Source: Capra hircus (Eukaryota; Chordata; Mammalia; Artiodactyla; Bovidae). Taken from it: DNA of 64,000 bases. Location of the stretch: positions 40,283,210-40,347,209 of the forward strand of contig NC_030821.1 of NCBI RefSeq assembly GCF_001704415.2. The letters are read 5' to 3'. Within the stretch, counting starts at the first letter, position 1; each line of letters opens with the position of its first letter. The notes below the pieces were generated by a model. The model was not told the origin of the DNA. It searched no databases and was given only the letters and a program-made list of their open reading frames with translations. Positions 12,966-24,128 of the stretch are shown piece by piece. Made by a program: the position numbers and the translations under genes.

Positions 12966-14017
12966 GAAACACTAACTCCTCTCAGGACAGCAAAATTCAG
13001 AACATCCTAGTTTTAGCACGGGAAAACAACCCCCAGATAATTGAAGTTGGAAAACCACGCCCAATTAGGGGTTCTCTCATTTTTGATTGTCACTTCTGCC
13101 ACCATGGCAGCCTCTTGGCCTCCATTCTAACAATTCTGTGCAAGTATGGAGAAAACAAAAACATCCTGCTTTGTTTCACTTCAGTACAAATGGTACAGAA
13201 GAGACATCAAAAGAATTTATGAAGTGGTAAGAGAGAATAACTGAAACAGAGAGAGTTGAGAAATACATAAACAGTCTAGTTTACAAGGAACTAGTTTATC
13301 TGTTATAGAACAGTTAGCCTGTAGTCCATGAAACTCTATACTGGACACCAGGTATCTGTTAACCCTAAGAAATAGTACGCAAGACATTACATGCATTTAT
13401 ATAGTCTTTGTATAAAGGATGCAATGGAAGATGGAAAAATTCTTGTAACTGTTATGCAAGCCAAAAGATGGGGCAACTTGGCAGAAAGAATACTATAAGG
13501 GATATAAGTCATTTTGTCTGAGTGCACAGCTCTCTGGATTGCATTATTACAAATTTTGCATTATTATAAATTTTAGAATGTCTGGAAATGGAGTTCTTAC
13601 CCAGTGTTCAAGACATACGGGGTCTCTGAGAATCTCTTTGAAATCACACTGGGCATCTTGTGCAGGGGTATGTGTGTACACATATTTTCTGAGAAGTCAT
13701 TAAAAGGCCCATAAGCTCTTCTGTGGCACTTCCTCATTTCACTTCCGTGCTGGGCCTCCCCATTTCTGAAAGAAGTTCCATCCTCTGAGACGCTGGGCTC
13801 AAGTCAGCAGGTGGTGATAGCATTCCCCCTCTAAGACTCTGCACCTTTTAAATGTTTCTAAGAAAGCAAGCAGCCATCAGTAGTGAACGTCAGTCAGATG
13901 ATGTTCTGTGTGTATGAACTATGTTTGAGGAAATTAACAAATGGAGAAGAGATGGGAAGTGGAGACTTCCCATAATAGGAGACTATTATAAGGGCTGAAG
14001 TGAAAAGTGACAGAATC
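12966..14017. other. Intergenic or intronic DNA; possible LTR remnant 13,225-13,660
   Basis: No gene. A TATA-like 'ggatataag' at about 13,500 followed by 'gagtgcacagctctctgg' and a C/T-rich end 'ggggtctctgagaatctc' has an LTR-like layout, but I could not find terminal TG...CA or a TSD. Confidence 0.4.
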
Positions 14018-14209
14018 TAAACTATGACAGGGGACTTTCCTGGTGGTCCAGTGGCTAAGACTCCATGCTCCCAGTGCAGCAGGTCCAGGATCCATCCCTG
14101 GTCAGGGAACTAGATCCCACATGCCACAACGAAGATTGAATATCCAGTGTGCTCCAGCTAAGACCTGACACAGCCAAACAAATAAATTAAATAAATATTT
14201 AAACTATGA
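14018..14209 (+). mobile_element. CHR-type SINE with 10-bp TSD
   Basis: Starts 'ggggactttcctggtggtcc', has the tRNA-like box 'ggatccatccctggtcaggg' and ends in an (AATAAAT)-like tail. Repeats TAAACTATGA at 14,018-14,027 and 14,200-14,209 flank it. CHR SINEs are shared by cetaceans, hippos and ruminants, so this predates the bovid-specific copies. Confidence 0.88.
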
Positions 14210-15182
14210 TGGGATAAATGGAAACAGAAAAGTGAGGATGGAAAGTATGCACATCTTAGTATTTGGTGTATACCACAGCATGCTTTTAAACCAACTTATC
14301 ATTTTGTGTTTGGAAAACAAAATTTTTGAAACTTGTCACCAATTGGGGCAAAAATGAAATCAAAGAGTCAGTCAGTGCTTGGCGTATAATAAGAATGCAT
14401 TAAATGTTCGAAAGAAGCACACTACCATTGTGAAACTACAAATTTTAGTATTAACTATCTATTAATTTGTAGAACAGACAGTAATTGGACTTTTATATTG
14501 CTAATGGTTACAATAATTTAACTTTTGGTTATCTTTTACAAGTTCATTTGACCACCACTGATCATTGTTGCAATGGAGTTCTGAAAGTTTAGTTTTGAAA
14601 TGTGAATGAGAAATAAAGTCATAGTATAGGTGAAGATAGGTGAAAACTATTAAAACTAGAGAGCTTGGTGAACTATAGTTGACGTGGTTTAGAAATGTAT
14701 GCTTAGGCACTGGTTCTGGAAGCTACAGGACTGACTTGACTATGGAAAGGGCCAACATTAGTTTCTAACATTAAATTAAAAATTGGGGGAATACAGAGAT
14801 TATAAAATAATAATCAGAAAGTGACATAAATGTATGATGCAGACAGGCTCTTCTTACACTAGAGAAAGAGAAAGCTAAATTTCTGGTGAAGATGGAAGAA
14901 GAATCATTTGAAACAATCCAAATTTTGAATGGTCAAAAGATATTAATAATAAAAAATCTTAGTTTGTTCATTAGGAACATGGGAGTTAAAGTCAGTAAAA
15001 ACTAGTCTTGAAATGATAATTCTCTAATTTGATAATTCTGGACTAATTGGAAAAAAATATAAACTATAGTGAACATTTAAGTCAATGTTAAGGAAAATTA
15101 TATTTGAGTACAGTTTAGCTGTTATTTCACAAAGCTTTTACCAAAGTACACATACTTCTATATACAGTATAGTATATAGATA
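14210..15182. other. AT-rich DNA, no gene seen
   Basis: No recognised element beyond a short MIR-tail-like motif near 14,370-14,410. The minus-strand 69-codon frame at 14,501-14,710 has no domain. Confidence 0.5.
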
Positions 15183-15389
15183 GGGCTTCCCTGATGGCTC
15201 AGACGGTGTAAAGAATCTGCCTGCAATGTAGGAGATCCAGGTTCAGTCCCTGGGTCAGCAAGATTCCCCTGGAGAAAGGAATGGCAACCCACTCCAGTAT
15301 TCTTGCCTGGAGAATTTGACAGAGGAGCCTGACTGGCTACAGTCCACGGAGTCACAGAAAGTTAGACACAACCAAGCGACTAATAGTGA
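15183..15389 (+). mobile_element. Bov-tA SINE
   Basis: Full-length forward copy, head 'gggcttccctgatggctcag' to tail 'ccaagcgactaatag'. A small deletion removes part of 'tcccatgg' from the middle. TSD not clear. Confidence 0.92.
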
Positions 15390-15853
15390 TTATACATTTT
15401 AATGCAGTGAAAGACAGTAAGTACTATGACAAGAATATGCTTATCAGTTCCGAACAGATTTGAGGAATGAAAGTAAGTTGTGTAAAATGAAAATCAAAAT
15501 TGAGTCGGTATTGCTAGGAGAGTTCTTTCAAATGGAGCCTCTGAGGAGGCCACTGAGCAAGTGTGACTTAGCACATCTCAGCTGACATGGACTCTGAACT
15601 TTGATCACTTATTGTTGTGATGTAAGCATCCAGAGCAGGTTCTAGAAACTCAAGATACTTATCAAACCCTTACCCTAAAAACTTGTGACAGAGAATCCCT
15701 TAAGGACAAATATTTCCTTTCCTGCGTCAATCATAATTCCTGCCAGATAGCTTTAACAACCTTGTGTCTTTTATCTTTATAAGCAATGACTTTCTTTTCT
15801 ACAGAGCACTCTTCAGATTTTACCTGAATTTGTGTCTCCAGAAGTACAATTCT

Positions 15854-16053
15854 TGCTGTTGTTCAATCGCTAAGTTATGTCTGACTCTTTGTGACCCCAG
15901 GGACTCTAGCCCACCAGGCTCCTCTGTCCATGGCGATTTCCCAGGCAAGAATACTGGAATGGGTTGCCACTTCCTTATCCAGAGGATTCCCAGCCCAGGG
16001 ATTGAACACACGTCTCCTGCACTGCTCTTTACCACAGAGCCACCAGGGAAGAC
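15854..16053 (-). mobile_element. Bov-tA SINE
   Basis: Full-length reverse copy from 'gctgttgttcaatcgctaag' to 'gagccaccagggaaga'. Short open frames cross it on both strands (up to 110 codons); these are artefacts of the SINE, whose sense and antisense happen to contain few stops. Confidence 0.93.
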
Positions 16054-16853
16054 TAGCTCCCAAATAAAAGCTTGTTCTCTGCAGCCTCCATACTGATTAT
16101 TGTTTGACAGTTGTGCACCATAGTTTATGAATATGCGATGCAAGTTCTTATCTCTGGATCATGCCTGAATATCCTTTTTGTTTAATTTAAATGCTATTTC
16201 CTAACAATGATTCCCTCCATGCATTGAGATAGTTTTAATTTTCACCTTAGATCTAGTCATGTGACAAAGCAATTATTACACTCATTTTCTCAGTCCTTTA
16301 TGTGCTGCTTTTTATTCATACTTTGATACAGCAAAAATGTTACTGAGGAAACTATTTTACCTATTAATTTGATCTCACCAACTTTTTCTTGTACATTTTC
16401 TATGTTACATTTAATCAACTTGAAGTTCTCACAGTTGATTTCCAGACCTACCAGTACACCACTTCTGCCTTTCAATACTCACTCACTGCATTTCTATGCA
16501 CTTCCTTTATTTCCAATTGCTCATAATTTAAAGTCCTCTTGTAATATCATGCATAATTCACTCACAGATGTAGGAAGAACAGATGTAATATCTTTCTGCC
16601 AAGGCATACACTCATTCACAATGCCCAGTGGTTTTTTTTTTCTGTTGTGTGTAGGATCTTTCTGCTGGGATGGGTCTTTACCATCTTTAAACATGCAAAT
16701 CTCAGTCGCATACACTACCTTAACATCTCCAAATTCTACCAGTCTCCACGGCTATAAAGTTTAGAATAAGCTTTGATTCCTAAAGATCTGCTGTGTTCTG
16801 AACGTTTCATAGGTTGAATTCCTATGTTGAAATTCCTCTGTTGAAACTGTAAT
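16054..16853. other. Non-repetitive DNA, no supported gene
   Basis: Holds a 131-codon plus-strand frame at 16,369-16,764 overlapped by minus-strand frames. It has no recognised motif and no splice or Kozak support. Treated as chance. Confidence 0.5.
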
Positions 16854-17069
16854 GCCTGTGGGGGGTTAGTCGCTAAGTTGTTTCCGATTCTTGCGACCCC
16901 ATAGACTGTAGCCTGCCATGCTCCTCTGTCCATGGAATTCTCCAGGCAAGATTACTGGAGTGGGTTGCCATTTCCTTCTCCAGGGGATCTTCCCAACCCA
17001 GGAATCGAACCTGGGTCTCTTGCACTGCAGGCAAAGTCTTTACCAACTGAGCTATAAGGGAAGCCTGTG
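16854..17069 (-). mobile_element. Bov-tA SINE with 7-bp TSD
   Basis: Reverse full-length copy flanked by GCCTGTG at 16,854-16,860 and 17,063-17,069. It is followed within 30 bp by a second reverse copy, forming a direct SINE pair. Confidence 0.92.
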
Positions 17070-17095
17070 AGTGTGTAATGTCTGTGAATGTGTGT

Positions 17096-17238
17096 GTTAA
17101 TCGCTCAGTCATGTCCGACTCTTTGTGATTCCATGGACTGTAGCCCACTAGACTCCTCTGTCCATGGGATTCTCTAGGCAAGAATACTGGAGTGGGTTGC
17201 CATTCCCTCCTCCAGGGGAACTTCCCCACCCAGGGATA
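17096..17238 (-). mobile_element. 5'-truncated Bov-tA SINE
   Basis: Reverse copy retaining the 3' two thirds. The tRNA-like head is missing, homology ending at 'cccagggata'. It lies beside the previous copy in the same orientation; separate insertions are likelier than a duplication because the two differ at many sites and in length. Confidence 0.9.
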
Positions 17239-17469
17239 GTCAGGAGAACTATTCCAGGTTTTACTAGGCTAATCTTCAAGTTAGTTATCATAAGTGCCCA
17301 TTCTCTTGATTTTTATTATTTTTATTTTTTTTATTATTTTATTGCCTTTTATTTCATATTGTTAAATATTTTTATTACCATTACTCTCATATCCCTCAGG
17401 GAAATTTTAGAAGTTTAGAGAAATGAAGAGTAGCTTCTTATGATAAGAAAAAGATTAAGGTGGATTATT

Positions 17470-17880
17470 GTCTATTTACTGAACATTTACGAGGAGTTGT
17501 CATATGCTAGGCATTCAAACATTGCGCTTTTGACGTCAGAAACCATCTCTGCTTTCAAGTGGTTTGTGGTAAACTGGAAAGTTTCAACTGGACCAAACAG
17601 TATAACATAACCACTAGATAAGTACCAGGAGAGGGAACCAGGGTGGGAAGGAGGACACAAAGAAAAAATGAGTTTATCATGAAATACTTTTGAAGAATAG
17701 GTCACCTGATATGTGTTTTGGAGGAAATGCATAAATGTGAAGACAAAAAAAGGTTTAGAAATGAGTATTATAGGCAGAGGCTACAGCATGATTTAAAGAG
17801 CATAAATAGCAATAGTGCTAAAGAACTGCCAATAGTTAAGTATGACTGAAGTATAAGATCCTTTGAGTAAGTAATGCAAA
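17470..17880 (-). mobile_element. L2 LINE remnant (3' end), first of two
   Basis: Starts with a degraded antisense L2 tail ('acatttacgaggagttgtcatatgctaggcattc') and later has 'taggcagaggctacagcatg', matching the inner 3' region in reversed order. Confidence 0.55.
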
Positions 17881-17924
17881 CAATGCCAAAATTTTCATGG
17901 ATAATCTATGGGAAGGATATACCA

Positions 17925-18520
17925 CCTTTCTTTTTCATCCTAGAAATATTTACTGAGTGACTCTTATGTATCAGTGATTATTGTAGGTTCTGCAATGAAA
18001 AAATTCAAGACTCCACCCTCCTGAAATCTGCATTCCACCTAGGGAAGAGACAAAAAATAAACCAACACCAAAATATACTGTGTGGCAGATAGGACCAAAC
18101 ATACGGAGAAAAACAAATCAGGGATGGAATGGACCATGTGTCAGTTAACATATGCACCTGCATGGAGACGCACAAGTTATTATTTTTATAGGATGATCAA
18201 GGCCTCACTGATGTGGTGACATCTGAGCAGAGACGTCAAGGTAGTCATAACCTATCTATTATCATACCCTCTAGTATCATAATCTATGTATGTGTGTATG
18301 GATTACTTTTCTTAAACATTTCCAGAAGATGAAATTATAAATGCCTTGGGATGAGAGGATGTTGAGAGTGTTGAAAGCACAAAGAGGCTGGTGTTCCTGG
18401 TGTGGAAAGAGTGAGAAGAGCAGTGGATTAAGTGGAGAGTTGGCGGTGATGAAAGTGTTGTGGATTCAACAGAGTTTTTAGAGTCTCTTTCAGTACTTGT
18501 TCCCGTGTGGCTCCCCAAGT
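17925..18520 (-). mobile_element. L2 LINE remnant (3' end), second of two
   Basis: A second antisense L2 tail ('aaatatttactgagtgactc'), then 'gtggtgacatctgagcagag' and 'gaggctggtgttcctgg' in L2 order. Two L2 3' ends in the same orientation within 450 bp indicate separate insertions or an old local duplication. Confidence 0.6.
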
Positions 18521-19059
18521 CTTAGACAGAGTCAAGGAAATAGCTAGCCCCATGCAGTGGAGAATGGGTATTTGGTAACTTTTGCTAAAGAGTTAAACTT
18601 AAAAGCCTAAAACTTTATAGAGTGAGAGAAATTTTGCTAAATTTCTTCCTTCCTACATCAGAGTGGTGATAGATGGATTAATCCAAAGAAATTTTTCACA
18701 TAGGGAAAGCACAATCGAGATTTTTGTTTTATCTTGTTTTTTAATCACAGGGAAAAGAAATTACCATTACCACTTTGAATCTGAGAAAGAATGGAGCAAA
18801 GAGAGGTTAAATGGTCCATTAACTGGTAACCTGGGTTTAAGAGGGAGAAGGAAGGTCAGGAGTGTTCTATCCTGCTGCCCTCAGCCTCCACTCAGAGGAA
18901 GGCCATTTACCTTCAATGATCTCCCTGCAGCAGTCATGGTGATCTTCCCCAGTTAGGACAGCTTGGTGGCCCAGATCACAGGCTGCAGGCAGCTTTTCAC
19001 AGCTCTCAGTCTTTCTGCTTCCTAAATTCCCATTCCTTTTACTTGAGCAACAGTTCATC

Positions 19060-19195
19060 AAATACGTAACAGCAGCAGAAGTTTCTCCTAGAAACTTGTT
19101 AGAAATGCAAATTCCCAGCTGAGCCTTTGGAAATCGTTTTGACAAGCCTTCTGACTCTCACTAAAGCTTGAGACCCGCAGTGCTCTTCGTCTGGG
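19060..19195. mobile_element. MER5-like hAT DNA transposon remnant
   Basis: Contains 'cttgttagaaatgcaaattccca' and 'ctaaagcttgagacccgcagtgctc', which resemble the internal and terminal parts of the short palindromic MER5 family. Diverged; class assignment by eye only. Confidence 0.45.
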
Positions 19196-19938
19196 TCGAA
19201 GAGAGGAAGAGAGGGAGAGACAGAGAATGCCCAGGAAAGTACACTGGAAAGTAAATTCTGATAGCTTTTTATATGGCATTTTTCTGTGATAATTTACAAA
19301 TGATTGAAGAAAAACCACAAATTGAAACATTAGTTACTTTAAGGTCTCTTTAGCAGAAATCAATCTTATTTCATGGCAGGTCTCCTATACTCGGATCTAT
19401 TACTTAATAGGTCACTTCCTCATAGGGATGACTAATAGCAATTCAATAAAAACTGCTGTTTATATTTAAATAGCACTTTCTGTTCCAATATGTCAGAATG
19501 CTTGACAAGTAGTCAAAATGCAGCTCACCAATATTCTGAAGCCCATGGCCACAAATAACACACAGCTACCATCACGGCTGTTTACGGGTAGATTTCTTGT
19601 CTGGGAACTTGAAGTGCCTCCGCTATCTCTGTAGAAAGTCAATGACTAAAGGAGAAAACATCATTCAACTTAGCTCCCACAGGGAACCAAACTGATAAAT
19701 TACTCACTGGCTTCTATCATTGTAACTCAAGGATAGATAATGATGTTCATCAAGGAAAAATTCCAAAGAACATCATTCTTGCCCTACCTCTGATTCAACC
19801 CGATTTTGATAATCACCAGGCTCAATCTACATTAAATTATGATATGAATGCTCTGTAATTCCCTCTTACTTCTGATTGCACAGGATCAATGCCTCCTGAA
19901 GAATAAAGAGCAAAGGGTCACTACACTGACAGCCTTGG

Positions 19939-19993
19939 TGTTTAGTTGCTAAGTCATGTCCAACTCTTTGAGACCCCATGGACTGTAGCCCAT
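19939..19993 (-). mobile_element. Bov-tA 3' scrap (about 55 bp)
   Basis: Only the 3' terminal part of a Bov-tA in reverse: 'gtttagttgctaagtcatg ... ccatggactgtagccca'. This is severe 5' truncation. No TSD recognised. Confidence 0.88.
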
Positions 19994-20283
19994 TAGTTAT
20001 TTACAAGATTAATGACACTACTATTTATTATTAATCTTATAAAACTCCTTGTATTAGATGTCTTTTACCCCCAAAATGCCAACCATGCATATTAAACTGA
20101 CTTCTTTTTGTTGGTTTTGTGTATGATTTGTGTACATCTTCCTTGTTTCAATTTTAATGTTAAGTACCATTTCTGAGACTGCTGATTGCCACATAAGAAA
20201 TGTTTAATAAAATTTCTAAATTATCTTGTTTAAAATCTACAGTCATCCTAGCTTGAAGCACATAAACACAGATATAGGTTCCA

Positions 20284-20481
20284 GTTGCATGAGCAGTGCT
20301 TGCAACCCCACGAATGGTAGCCCACGAGGCTCCCCTGTCCATGGGATTTTCTGCGCAAGAATACTGGAATGGGTTGCCATGCCCTCCTCCAGGGAATCTT
20401 ACCCATCCAGGTATCGAACCTGAGTCTCCTGCTTCTCCTGCAATGTAGGTGGATTCTTTACCCACTGAGCCACAACTGCAT
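20284..20481 (-). mobile_element. Bov-tA SINE, 3' tip missing
   Basis: Reverse copy running from the 'tgcttgcaaccccacgaatgg' side to 'actgagccac'. The terminal 'agtcgctcagtcgtgtccgac' block is reduced to a few bases. Flanking 'ttgcatgag' and 'ctgcatggg' could be a decayed TSD. An eight-base 'gcttctcct' duplication interrupts the head. Confidence 0.88.
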
Positions 20482-21540
20482 GGGAGTATGTACAAATTAT
20501 CTGTTGATTAAGATACAGAACATGTCAGAGATTTGGAATTCGTGATAACCTTGAGTCAGAGCTGAGGTAAAAGCTTACGCAGGGCATGTTACCATTTTCT
20601 GAGTATATACTGAAAGAAGAAGTTGATGAGAGCATGCAAGATTTTCCAGGCTCCAAATGGAGCTTGACTCATCTGCATGCAAATGGCCAGTGAAACATAA
20701 GAGGAGCTCACTGTTCTGCTAGATTAAGCCTACCCTAGTGCATGAAGCAAAACAGAAACAAGAGGCTGAAGCCTCGGTTCTGAGGATCTTCACTCCACTT
20801 ACCTGCTGTAATAGAACCAGGCAACAGACAAGAAAAAAATGTGGGAACTGCTGTTGTGTGCCTTTAAATAAACACAGTGACCCTATATAATAGAACATGG
20901 TCCAGTGAATGCTCAAATACATCTGACCGATCAGAATAATTCCTCCTTTCTTGGTGGAATAGCTCTGATAGAAGTGGACAGAGCTGGACTTGGGAGTGCG
21001 AAATGGGTGCTTTCCCTCTTTCACAGGCTCTAAATTTCTTCAATTTTCCTATGATTTAAGCCTAATTAGAATTTATGTACTTTTGAAAAAGGGTAGGTAT
21101 TAAAATTAAGTAAGCTGAGAGTGTTAAGTGTGGAAAAAAAGATAACAAACTTAAGGTAGAATTATTACCATGAGAATTACCAGAACTGTTTTTGTTCCAA
21201 AACTGCACCTGCCATAGCATTTTAATTAGAATTAGAATTAGATAGAAATTGACTTGCTGTCTCCATTTTGATAATATTACCAGAAACTTCCCTTGAGGAA
21301 ATTTAAAATTATTTATTCTATGTAAATCTCTTCAAGTCCTTAATTTGAACCTTATTATAAGAGATAACGCACAGTATCTACAAGCTGGCAAAATTCTGAC
21401 AATTCTGCGAGCCTTTATTCTTTCTCTTTTTCTTCTTTCTCTCGCCCTTCCCCCCCCCCACCTCTTTCCACAAAGCTAGTTAATTTGCATATGACAAATA
21501 GTAGGTATCAAACTCATATTCATTATAAGGGTTGGGAATG
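20482..21540. other. Non-repetitive DNA, no gene seen
   Basis: Holds a pyrimidine-rich tract with a C10 run at about 21,410-21,470. The minus-strand 101-codon frame at 20,719-21,024 shows no domain and no splice support. Confidence 0.5.
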
Positions 21541-21544
21541 TGGA

Positions 21545-21699
21545 GTTTCACAAAAACAGAGACTTGATTTTAAACACTTATCTGCACCATACTAGCTGCA
21601 TGACTATGAATAATTTAATCTTTCTGTGCCTCACTTTGTCCATATGTAAAATACGTAATAATAGTGCCTACCACTTAGGATTATTTTGAGGGGAAATTT
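21545..21699 (+). mobile_element. MIR SINE remnant
   Basis: Sense-orientation MIR core: 'catactagctgcatgactatgaataatttaatctttctgtgcctcactttgtcc ... aatacgtaataatagtgcctacc' in consensus order. It ends exactly where the poly-T of a CHR SINE begins, so the CHR element landed in the MIR. Confidence 0.75.
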
Positions 21700-21869
21700 C
21701 TTTTTTTTTTTTTTTTTAACACGGACCAGTCTTTTTTGAATTTGGTGTAATACTGCTTCTGTTTTATGTTTGGGTTTTTTGGCTGTGAGGCAGATGGGAT
21801 CCTAGCTCATCTACCAGCAACTGAACCTACGTTGGAAGGCGAAGTCTTACTGGACTGCCAGGGAAGTCC
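21700..21869 (-). mobile_element. CHR-type SINE
   Basis: Begins with T18 (the antisense A-tail), then 'ttttttggctgtgaggcagatgggatcctagctc' and ends 'actgccagggaagtcc', the antisense CHR head. Diverged at CpG sites. Confidence 0.88.
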
Positions 21870-22502
21870 TTCTAATTGGTTGTAAAACAGTTTAGTATAG
21901 AGAAATCATAATAAGTATTATTTTTCACTTCTTTGTATATATAACACTTAGTATTGGGATTCATAGTCTCAGAATCTAAAAAATATGTTTAGCTAAATGG
22001 GGAAAAGACAGTTGTTACAGTAATTATTTCCTTACTTCCTCATTTTGTTTTTTTAACTGAATACAAGAATCATAATTTCTTGACATTATCTGTTGTCAAT
22101 GAACAGTATAAGACCATAATATTATTTTTGAAAAGGCACTGAATATTTGAAATGAAGAAAACTGAGAAACAGTAGTAAATAAACTTTTTATTTTACCAAT
22201 CCCAAGTGAAAGATGAAGTTAATGATGATATATGGAAAACTCTGCAGAAGTCATACAGAAAGAACTCCAACTACTTACAGCACACTTGAAATTCAAATGA
22301 CAGTAAATGACTAATTCTTAAATCAAGAACCTTTCACTGAAATTAAAAACATAAATGCTTTCTTTTTCTTGCTTTCTGTAGGAGGTGAAAGTATTCAGTA
22401 GGTGTCAAGACTATTTTAAAAAGCAGGTTATAGTGATGATATTTCAGGAGCATAAAAATGCTAAGGCAGATCTCATAAAGATCTGTTTAAACTATGCTTG
22501 AT

Positions 22503-22549
22503 AGAAACTTAGTGACTGAATGACTAACACACACACAGAAACTTAGTGA
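22503..22549 (+). mobile_element. 21-nt SINE-tail micro-insertion with 13-bp TSD
   Basis: The 13-mer AGAAACTTAGTGA occurs at 22,503-22,515 and again, perfectly, at 22,537-22,549. Between them lie 21 nt, CTGAATGACTAACACACACAC, which match the extreme 3' end of Bov-tA (compare 'actgagcgactaacatacac' at 6,098-6,117). This is best read as a SINE insertion truncated almost to nothing. Simple duplication with slippage is the alternative. Confidence 0.75.
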
Positions 22550-22609
22550 ATTACATTTCAATTGACCAACGTAGTAATAGGAGAGAATTTCCTGTGAATT
22601 TTACATTTT

Positions 22610-22819
22610 GTTGTTGTTTAGTTGCTCACTCGTGTCCAACTCTTTTTGGGACTTCATGGGCTATAGCCTACCAGGCTCCTCCATCTATGGGTTTCCCAGG
22701 AAAGAATACTAGAGCGGGTTTCCATTTCCTTCTCTAGGAAATCTTCCAAACTCAGGGATTGAACCTAGGTCTCCTGAGTTGCAGGCAGATTATTTACCAT
22801 CCGAGCCATTAGGAAAGAC
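22610..22819 (-). mobile_element. Bov-tA SINE
   Basis: Full-length but diverged reverse copy, 'gttgttgtttagttgctcactc' to 'gagccattaggaaagac'. Starts about 60 bp after the micro-insertion. Confidence 0.92.
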
Positions 22820-23154
22820 ACCAATGTCAACATTATGTCCATGCAAACTAGACTGGCATGTTACTTAACTCAGCATCAGCACTGTCAATGTTTGTTCATT
22901 AAGCAATGCAGTCCTTTAGGTAAGAGGCATGGTTCTCTGTAGAAACTTACACAAATGGGATTAGGGTGAAAAACAAATAGATTTAAAAAAAAAATTAAAC
23001 CTAGGAACTTATCTAATATGGCCATTTCTTTGGACTGAACAAAGAAATTTACGTAAGTTTTCCTGTTTCAGGCTCCAGTGAGGTCTCTGGGCAAATTGGT
23101 AACTAGAACAAGATTCAGGTCTATTTCCACTTTCTCTTAAACGAGTCCAGTTCC

Positions 23155-23400
23155 TATTGCACAGAGGAAAGCACTAGATTGGCCATGGCATGAAACAGGT
23201 TTGAAATCTGACTGATACTTAATAACTGTGCCCTTCTTAAATGGACAATTTGCTGAATTTTATGAACTTTAATTCCCTCCCATACCCTGTGCTAAATGAG
23301 TAAATTCCTTTTTCTACCAACTCTAGAGAATTAGGGTGGTCTGAAGAGAATATGTATGTAAAAAATGCTTTGAACATTATTTAATGCTTTAAAAGTATTA
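23155..23400 (+). mobile_element. Possible MIR SINE remnant
   Basis: Order of weak blocks ('agaggaaagcactagattgg', 'caggtttgaaatctgactg', 'taataactgtgccc', 'aatgctttgaac') follows sense MIR, with an insertion of unrelated bases in the middle. Confidence 0.45.
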
Positions 23401-23574
23401 TTTATCATTATTATTTCAGGATGAGGGAAATCTCCCCCTCTTCTAATACATTCAGTGTTTTTATGACCAACCTAGGTCTTCCAGAGAGCTATGTAAAACT
23501 TGAACATTTTAACAATACCTGACAATGTTTAAATATTAAAAAAAAAAAATTATCCAAGCTGGCACATTTCTTCT

Positions 23575-23870
23575 TAAACAGTTCCAAAAGTAATATATAC
23601 ATATTGCAATGAATTTGGAAATTCAGAAAGAGATTAAAAGGCAGTAAGAGTCACCCTGACTCTGTTTCTTGAGTTAACCATTGAAAAATGATTTTTAAAA
23701 TTTCTTTAGGTCTTTTTTCTCTATGTATATGACACTGAAAACCAAGCTGTAAAGATGCGTGTATTATTTAATATTATCCTCTCACTTAACATACTACAAA
23801 AAACAATTTTAATTTATTAGTTTCTGTATTGTTTCTTATTCTAAGCATTTAAAAATACTTAATAGTGAAG
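23575..23870 (-). mobile_element. Possible ancient L1M 3'UTR remnant
   Basis: Blocks 'caaaagtaatatatacatattg', 'ggaaattcagaaagagattaaaagg', 'gagtcaccctgac' and 'cctctcacttaac' recall old L1 3'UTR sequence. Weak match. Confidence 0.35.
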
Positions 23871-24009
23871 GTTACCTGTGAGCTATTATATAAAGTTCAG
23901 CATATACTATAAATATTTTAGAATTCATATGCTTTATGCCTATGTTTGTAAGTTCCATAGACAATTCCAATATTTATAGTTAAAGACCATGAAAAAATAT
24001 TAGAATTTT

Positions 24010-24128
24010 TAAATAAAAATAGTTAAATGGAGGGGATCTTCCTGACCCAGGGATCGAACGCGTGTCTGCTACACTGTAGGCAGATTCTTTACCATCTGGG
24101 CCACCAGGGAAGCCCCAAATAAAGACTG
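24010..24128 (-). mobile_element. Bov-tA head only, 3' part missing
   Basis: 24,030-24,116 is the first ~87 bp of Bov-tA in reverse (from 'agatcccctcc' back to 'ggggcttccctgg'), ending at the tRNA-like region with no 3' half. Possible TSD AAATAAA at about 24,011-24,017 and 24,117-24,123, with ~12 unexplained bases between the left repeat and the SINE. Confidence 0.85.

Larger units (their letters stand above)
18521..20283. other. Repeat-poor DNA with possible exon-like signals
   Basis: Apart from a MER5-like remnant and a 55-bp SINE scrap the sequence is unique. A minus-strand donor-like 'attgaag/gtaaat' lies near 18,912, downstream of an ATG in good context (see findings). No gene is claimed. 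Confidence 0.45.

Noticed and set aside
13225..13660. A further solo LTR
   Set aside because: TATA-like and C/T-rich end are suggestive, but ends and TSD were not found.
15764..16143. Opposed frames of 110 and 107 codons
   Set aside because: Both run through a Bov-tA SINE and contain its translated signature.
16369..16764. 131-codon plus frame in non-repetitive DNA
   Set aside because: No domain, weak start context and overlapping frames on the other strand. Within chance expectation for 64 kb.
16854..17238. Neighbouring same-strand SINEs as a segmental duplication
   Set aside because: The two copies differ in length and at many positions and have separate flanks, which fits independent insertions.
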